From Faecalibacterium prausnitzii (GTDB lineage Bacteria; Bacillota; Clostridia; Oscillospirales; Ruminococcaceae): 64,000 nucleotides of DNA. How positions within the stretch are numbered: the first letter of the stretch is position 1; each line of letters begins with the position of its first letter. The position numbers and the translations under genes were made by a program. Shown one piece after another: positions 49,514-58,190 of this stretch. The notes beneath the pieces were generated by a model. It was not told the origin of the DNA. It worked only from the letters and a program-made list of their open reading frames with translations, and did no database searches. The DNA lies in assembly GCA_004558805.1 (NCBI GenBank), contig SFDE01000005.1, forward strand, positions 1 to 64,000. The letters are read 5' to 3'.

Positions 49514-50035
49514 TTACATTTCCTCCTTTACAAAAAAGCTCTTGATGTGGTTGTACAGAGACTCGATCTCAAAGATGATCATGGCAACACCCGCCAGCGG
49601 CACCGGGAAGTACATCCAGAAGCGGCTCAGCCAGGGCATGGAAACATAGAAGCCACGACCGCCCAGAGTGGTAGCATAGTGCCAGCCCACCACCAGCATC
49701 ACGACGCCCAGGATCATCACGGCAACGTCGGACAGAATGTCCAGCGCCTTGACCACTTTCTTGGGCAGGTACATATCAAAGGCAGTCATGCGGATATGAG
49801 CACCACGGCGGATCGCCAGAGCGGCGCTCAGAACTGCCATGTAGCTCATGCAGGTCAGGACGACCTCCTCAGACCAGGAGGGGTCCGGGATAAAGGGGAC
49901 GTAACGGCCAATGACCGACATGGTGGTGATGAGGATATCTGCGATCAACAGGATCTTGCAGATAAACAGGACCACCTTGTAGGTAATGTCGTACGCCGGC
50001 TTGATCTTATCCAGAGTGGTAAAGATTTTCGGCAT
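49514..50035 (-). CDS. dctQ: TRAP transporter small permease DctQ
   Basis: A 173-residue membrane protein with four segments. IGRYVPFIPDPSWSEEVVLT carries the conserved W-S/T-E-E motif. The small partner of dctM. Confidence 0.93.
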   Translation of the reverse strand: MPKIFTTLDKIKPAYDITYKVVLFICKILLIADILITTMSVIGRYVPFIPDPSWSEEVVLTCMSYMAVLSAALAIRRGAHIRMTAFDMYLPKKVVKALDILSDVAVMILGVVMLVVGWHYATTLGGRGFYVSMPWLSRFWMYFPVPLAGVAMIIFEIESLYNHIKSFFVKEEM

Positions 50036-50052
50036 AGAAATTCCTCCATAAT

Positions 50053-50100
50053 AAAAACCCGGCGAGACCTGCGGGCGTATTCCCGTGGGCCCCCGCCGGG
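50053..50100 (-). terminator. Intercistronic terminator between dctP and dctQ
   Basis: CCCGGCG (50058-50064) pairs with CGCCGGG (50094-50100), with T-run on the minus side. Partial termination would give more binding protein than permease. Confidence 0.78.
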
Positions 50101-50133
50101 CAATGTACTACTTATTGAAATGGAAGGGCTGGA

Positions 50134-51222
50134 TTATGCCTTCATGTCCAGCAGCTTCTGGTACAGCTCGGCCTGGTCAGAGGTGTTCTCGCTGATGACC
50201 TTAGCGCAAGCTTCCTGCCAGGGAGTCTTGTCGTCCACGTCCACAACGTTGCAGCCGGAAGAACGCAGCTCGTCCAGGACCTTGTTCTCAGCGGTCTCAG
50301 ACAGCTCAGCGTTGAACTTCTGGGTGTCGGCAGCAGCTTCCATGATGGCAGCCTGCTGGTTAGCGGTCAGCTTGCCCCATGCGTTGTCGGTGATGACAGC
50401 CTGAACAGCACCCAGAGTGTGACCGTCCAGGATCAGGTTGTTAGCAACCTCGGGGAAGGCGTTGGACTTGTAGTTTGCGATGGGCTGCTCAGCACCATCC
50501 ACAACGCCGGTCTGCAGTGCGCTGTACAGCTCGCCGAAAGCAACCACGGTGGGGTTTGCGCCCAGGCCCTCGACCATGCCGTTCATAACGGGGTCGTTGG
50601 ACACACGCAGCTTCATGCCCTTCAGGTCAGTGATGGTAGCAACGGGCTTGACGGTGAAGAAGTGACGGAAGCCCTCCTCGCCGTAGAACAGACCGCGAAC
50701 GGGCAGACCCAGCTCCTGGGGCTCGCTCAGGAACTCAGGTGCCAGATCGCTGTTGGCAAAGTTCCAGAAGTGTGCACGGTTCTCGAAGGTGAAGGGGATG
50801 GACAGCAGCTTGGACTTGTTGCAGCCGTAGCTGGTCAGAGCGAAAGCAGAGATACGGCTGATGTCGATGGTGGTGGAGCCGCCCAGGATAGCGTCCAGAA
50901 CGTCGTTCTCAGAACCCAGAACACCGGAAGCCTGCACATCGATGACCACGGAGCCACCGGTCAGCTCTTCCACCTTCTCCTTGAAGTGGGTGCCAGTCTG
51001 ACCAACGATGGTATCCAGAGGGTTGACCTCGGCGTAGACCAGGGTCACCTTGGGATCGTTGGCAGCAGCAGCGGCATCACCGGCAGCGGTGGAAGCGCTG
51101 GAAGCAGCAGCAGAGCTGGCAGGGGTGCTGGCGACCTTGTCACCACCGCAGGCGGTCAGAGCGAGAGCAGCGGCGGAAACGCCAGCTGCAGCGAGGAAAC
51201 TACGACGAGTGATCTTTTTCAT
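50134..51222 (-). CDS. dctP: TRAP transporter substrate-binding lipoprotein DctP
   Basis: A 362-residue lipoprotein. The signal has twin arginines (KKITRRSFLAAAGVSAAALALTAC) and a lipobox LTAC near residue 25. A Ser/Ala linker follows, then the DctP fold with RVSNDPVMNGMVEGLGANPT and the ALQTGVVDGAEQP substrate motif. It is upstream of dctQM. The substrate, likely a carboxylate or sugar acid, is not fixed. Confidence 0.94.
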   Translation of the reverse strand: MKKITRRSFLAAAGVSAAALALTACGGDKVASTPASSAAASSASTAAGDAAAAANDPKVTLVYAEVNPLDTIVGQTGTHFKEKVEELTGGSVVIDVQASGVLGSENDVLDAILGGSTTIDISRISAFALTSYGCNKSKLLSIPFTFENRAHFWNFANSDLAPEFLSEPQELGLPVRGLFYGEEGFRHFFTVKPVATITDLKGMKLRVSNDPVMNGMVEGLGANPTVVAFGELYSALQTGVVDGAEQPIANYKSNAFPEVANNLILDGHTLGAVQAVITDNAWGKLTANQQAAIMEAAADTQKFNAELSETAENKVLDELRSSGCNVVDVDDKTPWQEACAKVISENTSDQAELYQKLLDMKA

Positions 51223-51449
51223 GGATATTGTCCTCCTAAAAATTTTTTCCGGGCGGTCGGTTCTGCACAGGGTCCATGCCGTCCGTCATTCACTGTTCAC
51301 ACTTTAGCAAAATCTTAACCATTTCACAAGAGGTTTCAAAAAATGTCCTGTTTTTTGAAAAAATGTGAAGATTTCTTTTAGCAGATTTGCACAATTGACT
51401 TTGATTTCTTTTTGTAGTTTTCACTAAAACTAGGATACAACATTGAATT

Positions 51450-52463
51450 TCAAGTATTCCGGATCCGTTCCAGTATTTCCGCTTGCTGCTCAAATCTGTC
51501 GTACAAGGGCTGGACAGCGGCACGGAATTTTTTCTTTTCCTCTTTCGACGGCACTGTCACCTCCACTCCCCACCGGCGCAGCTCCTGCTCGCTGTCGGTC
51601 TCCCGCTTTGCCCAGAGCTTCCGCTCGGTGCGGGCGGACTGCCGGGCACAATCACGGAGGATCTCCGGAAAGGCAGGGTCCAGCTTCTCCAACTTTTCCA
51701 TGGCGGCGATGCTTGCCAGCTGTATCTCCGGCACTCGAGTGTGCTCGTCCTGCAGGAAGTAGGGAGCGACCTCATAGTGTCCCATGGTCTGGTAGCTGGG
51801 CCAGTTGTTTTCGGCACCATCGATCTGCCCGTTGTGAAGGGCTGCGTACACCTGACTATACGCCAGCTGCACCGGCTTTGCTCCCAGATCCTTGATCATC
51901 CCGCTCATCACATCGGATTCCTGTACCCGTATGGTCAGCTTCTGCAGTTGTTCCAGCGTGGTCACCTTTTCCCGGGTGTAGAAGCTGCGGACACCGGCAT
52001 CGAACCAGGACAGACCCACAAGGTCCATCTGGTCCAGCATCCCCAGAAACTCATCCCCGATGCTGCCGTCCAGTACCCGCCACATCTGATCTGCATCCTT
52101 GTATAGATAGGGCAGCTGCAATATGCTGAGTTCCGGAATATACCCTGCCAGCGGGCTCAGAGACACCCGGGCAAAGTCGATGCCGCCAAACTGCATCTGC
52201 TGGATGACACTCTGTTCCGCTCCCAGCTCCCCGCCGCTGTACACTACCACCTTTACCCTGCCCCCGGTCTGCTGCTCCACCAGCTGGGCAAACGCCAGCG
52301 CCGCCTGGGTGGTGGGGTAGTCTTCCGGCTGGTTCTCGGCATAGCGCAGGATCAGCTCCGGCAGCTGCGCTCCGGTCTCCTCCTTCCGAAGACAACCACA
52401 CAGCCCCAGCGCCGCCACACCGGCAGCTGCCAGCAGCTGCCGCCGGGTCACACAGACCTTCAC
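51450..52463 (-). CDS. DctP-like binding lipoprotein, probable sensor component
   Basis: A 337-residue lipoprotein (lipobox LCGC near residue 22, signal VTRRQLLAAAGVAALGLCG). The TRAP_DctP fold is clear from VVYSGGELGAEQSVIQQMQF, RVQESDVMSGMIKDLGAKPV and ALHNGQIDGAENN. It starts inside the response regulator stop (4-base overlap), so it is in the kinase operon and not with the permease. The analogous B. subtilis DctB binding protein helps the DctS kinase sense dicarboxylates. Here it probably delivers the signal. Confidence 0.9.
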   Translation of the reverse strand: MKVCVTRRQLLAAAGVAALGLCGCLRKEETGAQLPELILRYAENQPEDYPTTQAALAFAQLVEQQTGGRVKVVVYSGGELGAEQSVIQQMQFGGIDFARVSLSPLAGYIPELSILQLPYLYKDADQMWRVLDGSIGDEFLGMLDQMDLVGLSWFDAGVRSFYTREKVTTLEQLQKLTIRVQESDVMSGMIKDLGAKPVQLAYSQVYAALHNGQIDGAENNWPSYQTMGHYEVAPYFLQDEHTRVPEIQLASIAAMEKLEKLDPAFPEILRDCARQSARTERKLWAKRETDSEQELRRWGVEVTVPSKEEKKKFRAAVQPLYDRFEQQAEILERIRNT

Positions 52464-53293
52464 AGCAGGACCTCCTCCCTGCCCTCCCGGGCAGCTTTTA
52501 CCGCCTGCTTCCGATACTGGGTAGGGGTGACGCCGGTGCGTTTTTTAAAGGCACGGGCAAAATAGCTGGCGTCCTCATAACCCACCATGGAGGCGACCTC
52601 TGCGGAAGAGCGGAAGGGGTCGCTCAAAAGCTCCTTTGCAGCGTTGATCCGCAGCTCGGTAAGGCAGTCCAGAAAGTTCATCTTCTGGTATTTTTTGAAT
52701 TGTGCCGACAGGTACGCCGGGCTGATGTGGAGGATCTCCCCCACGCTGTCCAGAGAGATGTCGAACATATAGTTATCCTCCAGATACCGCCGCACATGCG
52801 CCATGACCAGCGCCGCCTGGTTGTTTCCCGGCTCTTCCCGGGGGGCGGCGTCGGCTCCCGGGGCGGGTGTCTCCGGTTCCTGAGGCATGGGTGCCAGCGC
52901 ATGGAGCTTCCGCTCGGTCTCGATCTGCCGGATAGCACGGCGGATGGAGGCTTCCAGCTCGTCGGGGTCCACCGGCTTCAGCAGGTAGTCGCAGGCACCC
53001 AGATGCACCGCCTCGTGGGCGTACTGAAACAGGCTGTAGGCGGTGACAAAGATCACCCGGCAGTCCGGGCGCTGACTCATCACCGCCCGTGCTGCATCCA
53101 GACCGTTCATGCCCGGCATCTCGATGTCCATCAGGATCAGATCCGCCTCCCACAGGATGGCAGTGTCCGCCGCCTTGCGACCATTTTCCGCCACATGGAG
53201 TACTACTTCCTGCTCCATGAACCGCCGGTTCACCATATCCACCAGCGCTTCCCGTTCCAGCTGCTCATCATCCGCAATCAACAGACGAATCAT
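52460..53293 (-). CDS. Response regulator with AraC-type DNA-binding domain
   Basis: A 277-residue regulator. The receiver domain has DDE (residues 8-10), phospho-Asp in LILMDIEMPGMN, and Lys in DYLLKPVDPDEL. The C-terminal AraC domain has two helix-turn-helices (SLDSVGEILHISPAYLSAQF; SSAEVASMVGYEDASYFARAF). A linker of about 35 residues is Pro/Glu/Ala-rich. It overlaps the kinase by 26 bases. It probably regulates the TRAP operon next to it. Confidence 0.93.
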   Translation of the reverse strand: MIRLLIADDEQLEREALVDMVNRRFMEQEVVLHVAENGRKAADTAILWEADLILMDIEMPGMNGLDAARAVMSQRPDCRVIFVTAYSLFQYAHEAVHLGACDYLLKPVDPDELEASIRRAIRQIETERKLHALAPMPQEPETPAPGADAAPREEPGNNQAALVMAHVRRYLEDNYMFDISLDSVGEILHISPAYLSAQFKKYQKMNFLDCLTELRINAAKELLSDPFRSSAEVASMVGYEDASYFARAFKKRTGVTPTQYRKQAVKAAREGREEVLL

Positions 53294-54800
53294 CTTCCAA
53301 CTCCTCCTCTTCCGTCAGTTCCACAAGGGGAAGGTACAGGCTTACCGCCGTACCCCAGCCCAGATGGGAATGAATGATCAACCTGCTGCGCTTATCCCGC
53401 AGCCGCAGCCGTGCTGCAACATTATAAACGCCGATGTGCTCCCACCGTTCCCCGGACTCTTCCAGAGCGGTGGTGATCCGCTCCAGCTCCTCCGGGGCAA
53501 TGCCCACACCGTTGTCACAGACACTGATGTACAAAAGACCCTTTTCCCGCAGGGGGTTGATCCGGATCCGCACCCTGCCGCCCTCTTCCTTGGGAGCAAT
53601 GCCGTGCTTGAAGGCATTTTCCACAATGGGCTGCAAAATAAAGGATGGTACCATGGTCTCGGTAAGATCCAGCGAATCCGAAATGCGCCACTCCATCTTC
53701 ACCCGATCGCCAAACCGCACATGGTAGATGGAATAGTACTCATCCACGATCCGCACCTCTCTGGACAGGGGCACCTGCTCATCGTTGCTCATAAGGCTGT
53801 ACCGCAGCAGATGGCTCAATGCGGTGATCAGTGCCTGGGTCCGGTAGGCAGTCTCCTGTCCGGCGGTCTGCAAAATGACATTCAGGGTGTTGAACAGGAA
53901 ATGGGGGTCGATCTGGCTGCGCAGCTGCTGCAGCCGACTGCGCTCCATGCGGTTCTGCAATTCCAGCGCCTGAGTCTTTTGCTGATGGAGTGCCTGTTCC
54001 ATCTCGTTTTTCTCCTGCAGGGTGGTCACCTGCTCTGCCATGGAGCGCTTCATCCGGTTGAACGCCTCTGCCAGCCGCCCCATCTCATCCTGCTGAGGCA
54101 CTGGGACATCCGGCGTGTCCAGCTCACCCCGGACCACTGCCTGAGATGCTCCGATCATCTGCTGCACCGGGGTCAGCAGCCGCATCATGGACCACGCTGT
54201 CACCAGTCCCAACGCAAGGCAAAGCCCCACCACCACGGTCTGCCCCCACTTGACCCGGTCACTGAGCTCCGAAACGGTGGTGTACCGGCTCTGGGCATCG
54301 GCAATGGCACGGTTCAGCAATTGCTGGGCATACTGCCGCAGATAACTTCCGCAGGGAGCGACTTTATTGTAATAGAGCTGTGCCGCCTCTGCATTCTGCC
54401 CGGCGGCGATCTGACTCTTCAGCTCCTCCACAAGACCTGCATAGGTCTTGTAGGTAGTACAGACGGCGCTGTACAGCAGATACTGCTCCTCGCTGGCAGT
54501 ATCCAGCCTGCCGTTGATCCGCCACAGCCAGGCATTGGTGGTAGAGAACGCCCCCTCCAGTTCCGTCAGCAGCACCCCGGTATCGCCGTATTCCCAGCGG
54601 TAATTGTCCAGCGCCGTAAGGCTCCGCTCCACCCCACCCTGAAACCGACTGATGGCATTAAAATTTCCCATCTGGTCGTCCAGCTCCCGCAGAACGGTGC
54701 CGGACTGGTAAAAGCTCAGAAAAATCTGTGCGGCAAGTGCCGCAAAAAAAGCCACAAGGCAGATGCCCATTCGCTGTTTCAGCGTGATCTGTCGATGCAA
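53268..54800 (-). CDS. LytS-family sensor histidine kinase with HAMP domain
   Basis: A 510-residue kinase. Two membrane segments (MGICLVAFFAALAAQIFLSF; VVVGLCLALGLVTAWSMMRL near 200) enclose an extracellular helical domain, then HAMP and a coiled coil. His-kinase box LRSQIDPHFLFNTLNVIL; HATPase motif ILQPIVENAFKHGI and the DNGVGI G box. The start is TTG 54800 with GGGAGG 7 bases upstream. It heads the kinase-regulator-binding protein cluster. Confidence 0.9.
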   Translation of the reverse strand: MHRQITLKQRMGICLVAFFAALAAQIFLSFYQSGTVLRELDDQMGNFNAISRFQGGVERSLTALDNYRWEYGDTGVLLTELEGAFSTTNAWLWRINGRLDTASEEQYLLYSAVCTTYKTYAGLVEELKSQIAAGQNAEAAQLYYNKVAPCGSYLRQYAQQLLNRAIADAQSRYTTVSELSDRVKWGQTVVVGLCLALGLVTAWSMMRLLTPVQQMIGASQAVVRGELDTPDVPVPQQDEMGRLAEAFNRMKRSMAEQVTTLQEKNEMEQALHQQKTQALELQNRMERSRLQQLRSQIDPHFLFNTLNVILQTAGQETAYRTQALITALSHLLRYSLMSNDEQVPLSREVRIVDEYYSIYHVRFGDRVKMEWRISDSLDLTETMVPSFILQPIVENAFKHGIAPKEEGGRVRIRINPLREKGLLYISVCDNGVGIAPEELERITTALEESGERWEHIGVYNVAARLRLRDKRSRLIIHSHLGWGTAVSLYLPLVELTEEEELEDDSSVDCG

Positions 54801-54930
54801 AGCGTTCCCTCCCGGCAATTTTTTCGTCCACGAATCGTCCTATTCTACCACGTTTTATCACCTTTGTGCAACACCTCCCTTGCCTGCCGGGGAAAAATAT
54901 GGTACTATGCCTAAAAAAGGAGATGTAACT

Positions 54931-55458
54931 ATGTCGCAGCCTATCAACGTTTCGATTACCATGGACGCCGAGTCCTTCCACAAGTTTGCCCAGTTTGACC
55001 TGTTCCGCCACCAGAAGCGCTGGAAGCGCCCCCTGCTGTTCACCGGCATCCTGCTGGTGCCTGCCCTGATCTGCCTTACGCAGGTAGGCAGACGAGACGG
55101 CGCCGCCCTGCTGGCGGCGGTGCTGACAGTGGTGGCACTGGGTCTGCCGGCGGTCTACTTTGGCACCTTCTTCCACAACCTGCGCACCAATACCAAAAAA
55201 CTGGGTCTGCCCCGCCCCTTCTACCGGCTGCAACTGGAGGATGCCGGTGTGTCGGTGTGGATGGCAGGCGAGCAGGACAAGCCGGAACCCAGCCACCAGT
55301 ATTCGTGGCAGGGCATCCATCTTGCTTACCGCACCCCGGACGCCATCTACCTCTACGTCCAGCCGACACAGGCGTACCTCTTTAACGCCGATCTGGACCC
55401 GGTATGGAAGTACCTGGGCATCCACCTTTCCCCCCGCCAGCTGCGGGATCTGCGGTAA
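54931..55458 (+). CDS. YcxB-like protein
   Basis: A 175-residue membrane protein with two central segments (RPLLFTGILLVPALICLTQV; LLAAVLTVVALGLPAVYFGT) and a C-terminal domain HQYSWQGIHLAYRTPDAIYL, as in the YcxB C-terminal family. AAGGAG precedes ATG 54931. The function is unknown. It is convergent to the ZIP gene. Confidence 0.8.
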   Translation: MSQPINVSITMDAESFHKFAQFDLFRHQKRWKRPLLFTGILLVPALICLTQVGRRDGAALLAAVLTVVALGLPAVYFGTFFHNLRTNTKKLGLPRPFYRLQLEDAGVSVWMAGEQDKPEPSHQYSWQGIHLAYRTPDAIYLYVQPTQAYLFNADLDPVWKYLGIHLSPRQLRDLR

Positions 55459-55500
55459 ATGCCGTTTTTGATAGGTAAATTCAAAATTTATTTTTAAAAC

Positions 55501-55566
55501 TTTTCCCCACAAAATCACCCCAACGTTTGCCTAACGCACCGAAAACTGTGGGGAAAATGTTGGGGT
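55501..55566. repeat. Two interleaved inverted repeats
   Basis: TTTTCCCCACA (55501-55511) matches TGTGGGGAAAA (55547-55557), and ACCCCAAC (55517-55524) matches GTTGGGGT (55559-55566). Both are perfect. The order A-B-A'-B' would make a pseudoknot in RNA, or mutually exclusive stems. It may also be a protein-binding or recombination site. Confidence 0.7.
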
Positions 55567-55591
55567 CCAACTTCCGCTCAATTGGATATAG

Positions 55592-55744
55592 CAGTTCATC
55601 TCCATCCTGAACTCCAGGGAGGACCCGGAGACAGAGCAGCCGGATGACGCTGCCCCGCTGCCCGAAGAGCCGTCTGCGGACTCCTCTGAATCGCCCTGCG
55701 AGGATCCGCCTGCCGTTTTTTCTGCGGACCATCCCCAGAGCTGA
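55592..55744 (+). pseudogene. Possible remnant of a gene C-terminus
   Basis: A frame of 50 codons from just after a TAG to TGA, reading an acidic, Pro/Ser/Glu-rich tail (DPETEQPDDAAPLPEEPSAD) without any start or ribosome binding site. It resembles a low-complexity C-terminal tail left after deletion. Evidence is composition only. Confidence 0.3.
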
Positions 55745-55750
55745 ATAAAG

Positions 55751-55793
55751 CAAACGCATCCCGGACTTTTTGGGTCCGGGATGCGTTTTTTGC
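55751..55793. terminator. Terminator between the remnant and the ZIP gene
   Basis: AACGCATCCCGGAC (55753-55766) pairs with GTCCGGGATGCGTT (55773-55786). T-run on the plus side and T-rich on the minus side. Confidence 0.88.
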
Positions 55794-55794
55794 G

Positions 55795-56547
55795 TTACAG
55801 CGCTACATCCAGCGCCATCATCAGGGCAAAACCTGCCACGATGCTGATGACCCCGGCGATTTCGTTTTCTTCCACCGCTTCCGGGATCATCTCCTGTGCG
55901 GTGACACACACCATGCAGCCCGCTGCCGCACTCATGAGCCACGGCAGTGCGGCACTTGCCCACCCTGCCAGTGCAAAAGCAAACAGCGCTCCCAGAGGCT
56001 CCACCAGACCGGACGCCGCCCCGGCGCAGAATGCCTGCCGCCGGGTGCGTCCATTGCGGAGCAGCGGCAGGCTGACCGCTGCCCCCTCCGGGATGTTCTG
56101 CAAACCGATGCCCAGACTCACCGCCAGCGCCCCGCTGACTGCGTCTTCTGCTCCTGCCACCGCCAGCGCTGCCGCCAGCCCCACCACCATGCCCTCCGGC
56201 AGGTTGTGGAGGGTGACCGCCAAAATCATGTGTCCCCCATACCGGGGCTTTTCTGCCGCAAGATGTTCCGCTGCCTTTTCCAGCCACAGCAGCCCCATCG
56301 CCCCCAGCACCAACCCTGCAGAGGGCGGCACCCAGGGAGCAACCCCCAGCTCTTTTGCGCGCTGTATCGCCGGAAGCAGCAAACTCCACACACTTGCCGC
56401 CAGCATGATGCCCGCCGCCATGCCGCTGAGCATCCGCTGGGTCCGGGGATCCGTCTCCCGCCGCAGCAGAAACACACCCGCCGCCCCCAGAGCAGTGCAC
56501 AGAGTAGGCAGCAGCAGGATCCCGGCAGCAAAAAAGATCTGTTCCAA
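55795..56547 (-). CDS. ZIP family metal transporter
   Basis: A 250-residue transporter with eight membrane segments. The two metal motifs are HNLPEG (TM4) and QNIPEG (TM5), as in ZupT/GufA-type ZIPs, which import zinc and other divalent ions. A TTG at 56547 fits the GGGGG upstream; the frame is open 19 codons further. It is not coupled to neighbours and no Zur site was seen. Confidence 0.88.
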   Translation of the reverse strand: MEQIFFAAGILLLPTLCTALGAAGVFLLRRETDPRTQRMLSGMAAGIMLAASVWSLLLPAIQRAKELGVAPWVPPSAGLVLGAMGLLWLEKAAEHLAAEKPRYGGHMILAVTLHNLPEGMVVGLAAALAVAGAEDAVSGALAVSLGIGLQNIPEGAAVSLPLLRNGRTRRQAFCAGAASGLVEPLGALFAFALAGWASAALPWLMSAAAGCMVCVTAQEMIPEAVEENEIAGVISIVAGFALMMALDVAL

Positions 56548-56599
56548 GGTCCATTCCCCCTTTTCCCGTTGTATGTCATCGCCGGAAAAAAGGTGCAAA

Positions 56600-56638
56600 A
56601 ACACCAGAGGACCCGCGGGTTACCGCAGGTCCTCCAGT
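56600..56638 (-). terminator. Terminator of the HIRAN gene
   Basis: GAGGACC and GGTCCTC arms (about 56607-56613 and 56627-56634) with inner CGCGG/CCGCA pairing, then TGTTTTTG on the minus strand. Confidence 0.7.
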
Positions 56639-56712
56639 GCACACAAAACAACAAGAAAAGAGGTAGATAATGTCAATTGTAAAAGAGGGAGCTTATTGTA
56701 CCAGCTGGGAAA

Positions 56713-57078
56713 TTAAAATTCCACTGCATCCTCTTCGGGGTCATCCGGCTCCTCCGGGTCCGCAGGCAGTTCCGAGCAGTCCACCGGGGACAGCTTGACG
56801 CTGCACACCACGGCGTTTCCCAGCACATAGCGGACCTTTGCGGTGGCTTGGTCAGCCATCTTATCGTAGATCCTGCCGGCGCTGCAGCACTCGCCCACCA
56901 CGGTGTGGACGCTGTTTGCCACATAGCCCACCTTGCCCAGACCCGGCAGCTCTGCCCGGATCGCCTCGTGGTCGTACTGGTTTTCCGGCTCCTTGATCAG
57001 CCGGACCTTCTGCCCTGCCTGAAAAGGCTCTGCACCGTAACGATGGCTCAAGCCTGTGATGGTCACATAATACTTCAT
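56713..57078 (-). CDS. HIRAN domain protein
   Basis: A 121-residue protein that is almost all HIRAN domain: GLSHRYGAEPFQAGQKVRLI, EPENQYDHEAIRAELPGLGK, VGYVANSV, as in proteins binding damaged or ssDNA ends. The tail is acidic (DPEEPDDPEEDAVEF). AAGGAG precedes ATG 57078. It is coupled to a small acidic gene 16 bp upstream. It stands alone rather than fused to a helicase. Confidence 0.85.
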   Translation of the reverse strand: MKYYVTITGLSHRYGAEPFQAGQKVRLIKEPENQYDHEAIRAELPGLGKVGYVANSVHTVVGECCSAGRIYDKMADQATAKVRYVLGNAVVCSVKLSPVDCSELPADPEEPDDPEEDAVEF

Positions 57079-57094
57079 CTCTGCGCCTCTCCTT

Positions 57095-57238
57095 TCAGAA
57101 ATCTTCGCTGTCATCGGCATCGTAGTCCTCGGCAGCGTCGGAATGGTCCTGGCTGCCAAAGCTGCGTTCAAAGGCGGTCATATACTGGGCATAGCCCTCA
57201 TCGCCGGTGCCAAAATAGCCAAAATCAAAGTCTTTCAT
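57095..57238 (-). CDS. Small acidic protein, 47 residues
   Basis: ATG 57238 follows GGAGGAG with 5-8 base spacing and encodes a 47-residue protein rich in Asp, Phe, Tyr and Gly (MKDFDFGYFGTGDEGYAQYM), ending in an acidic Asp/Glu tail. The HIRAN gene follows 16 bp later. I do not recognise a family. It may act as an acidic partner or DNA mimic, but that is only a thought from composition. Confidence 0.65.
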   Translation of the reverse strand: MKDFDFGYFGTGDEGYAQYMTAFERSFGSQDHSDAAEDYDADDSEDF

Positions 57239-57392
57239 CTGGATCTCCTCCACAAAACCTGTCCCGGGTCATGTACTCTCCGGGGAGCCTTGTTCCCTCC
57301 GGCTGACTCTATTATCCATATTTCATGTACCATAAAAAGGACTTGCAAGCTGTTTTTGATCTTTTCTGCAAAAAATGGTCCCGGAAGAAGCG

Positions 57393-57434
57393 AAAAAAGC
57401 CCCCGGCAGAAGAGTTTTCTCTTCCGTCAGGGGC
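57393..57434 (-). terminator. Intrinsic terminator of the rhomboid gene
   Basis: GCCCCCGGCAGAAGAG (57399-57414) pairs with CTCTTCCGTCAGGGGC (57419-57434, few mismatches) with a run of T on the minus strand. Confidence 0.82.
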
Positions 57435-57447
57435 GGGTCAGACTGTT

Positions 57448-58083
57448 TCAGCTGCGTTTTTTGCCTTTTGCCACGGCAAATTCCAGACTTTTGGGCTTTG
57501 AACCCCGGTTCCGGCTGGATTTCCGGCTTTTGTAGTGGATGGCGTAATAATAGCCAAAGGCGGTGCCGCACATGCCGCCTACGATGTGCATAAAGTTTGC
57601 CACGTTGTCATGTACAAAAACGATATCGTACATCTGCTGTCCAAAGTACAGCGCCGCCACCAGCAGCATGGTGACCGGGATGCCACCGGAAAAGCCAGCC
57701 AGAGAGGACAGCATAATGAGCATGAACACGATGCCGGAGGCGCCCAGCAGTCCCGTGCGGGGGAACAGGATGCACTGCAGCAGTCCTGTCACCAGTGCTG
57801 TAAATACCATGCCGCACAAAAGCGGCTTGCTGCCGTACTTTTCTTCCATAGGGGGACCCACCACCAGAAGCAGCAGCATATTGTTGAGGAAGTGGTTCCA
57901 GTCTGCGTGTCCCAGCACATGCCCCAGCAACCGCACATAGCCCAGCGGGTCCCGGAAAGAAGAGCGGTAGACGCAGAACAGGTGCATGGTGGTCCAGCCC
58001 CCGGTCCACTGGTCCAGCAGCAGCACCAGCAGCGACAGCAGAAAGAAGGTAAGGATCACCGGCGAATTGTACTGCAGCTCCAT
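57448..58083 (-). CDS. Rhomboid family intramembrane serine protease
   Basis: A 211-residue protein with six hydrophobic segments. The motif GHADWNHFLNNM is the rhomboid H-x-x-x-N loop, GASG near residue 115 has the catalytic serine (LLGASGIVFML), and the histidine is in MHIVGGMCG. All catalytic residues are present. The C-terminal tail is basic (KSRKSSRNRGSKPKS). Substrates are unknown. Confidence 0.92.
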   Translation of the reverse strand: MELQYNSPVILTFFLLSLLVLLLDQWTGGWTTMHLFCVYRSSFRDPLGYVRLLGHVLGHADWNHFLNNMLLLLVVGPPMEEKYGSKPLLCGMVFTALVTGLLQCILFPRTGLLGASGIVFMLIMLSSLAGFSGGIPVTMLLVAALYFGQQMYDIVFVHDNVANFMHIVGGMCGTAFGYYYAIHYKSRKSSRNRGSKPKSLEFAVAKGKKRS

Positions 58084-58190
58084 CTTAAATTTGGTGCGTT
58101 TCGTAAGCAGTTCTCTCCTTTATGATCAGATAATGTGATTGTACCATAGACTGCGCAGGTTTTCCACCCGGCACAGCCCCCGTCCGCCTC

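Larger units (their letters stand above)
55459..55750. other. Intergenic region with inverted repeats and a gene remnant
   Basis: About 290 bp between the YcxB-like gene and the ZIP terminator. It holds the interleaved inverted repeats at 55501-55566 and the open frame at 55592-55744, listed separately. On the minus strand the same piece reads LDPNIFPTVFGALGKRWGDF, which looks protein-like but has no start. I could not assign it. Confidence 0.45.
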
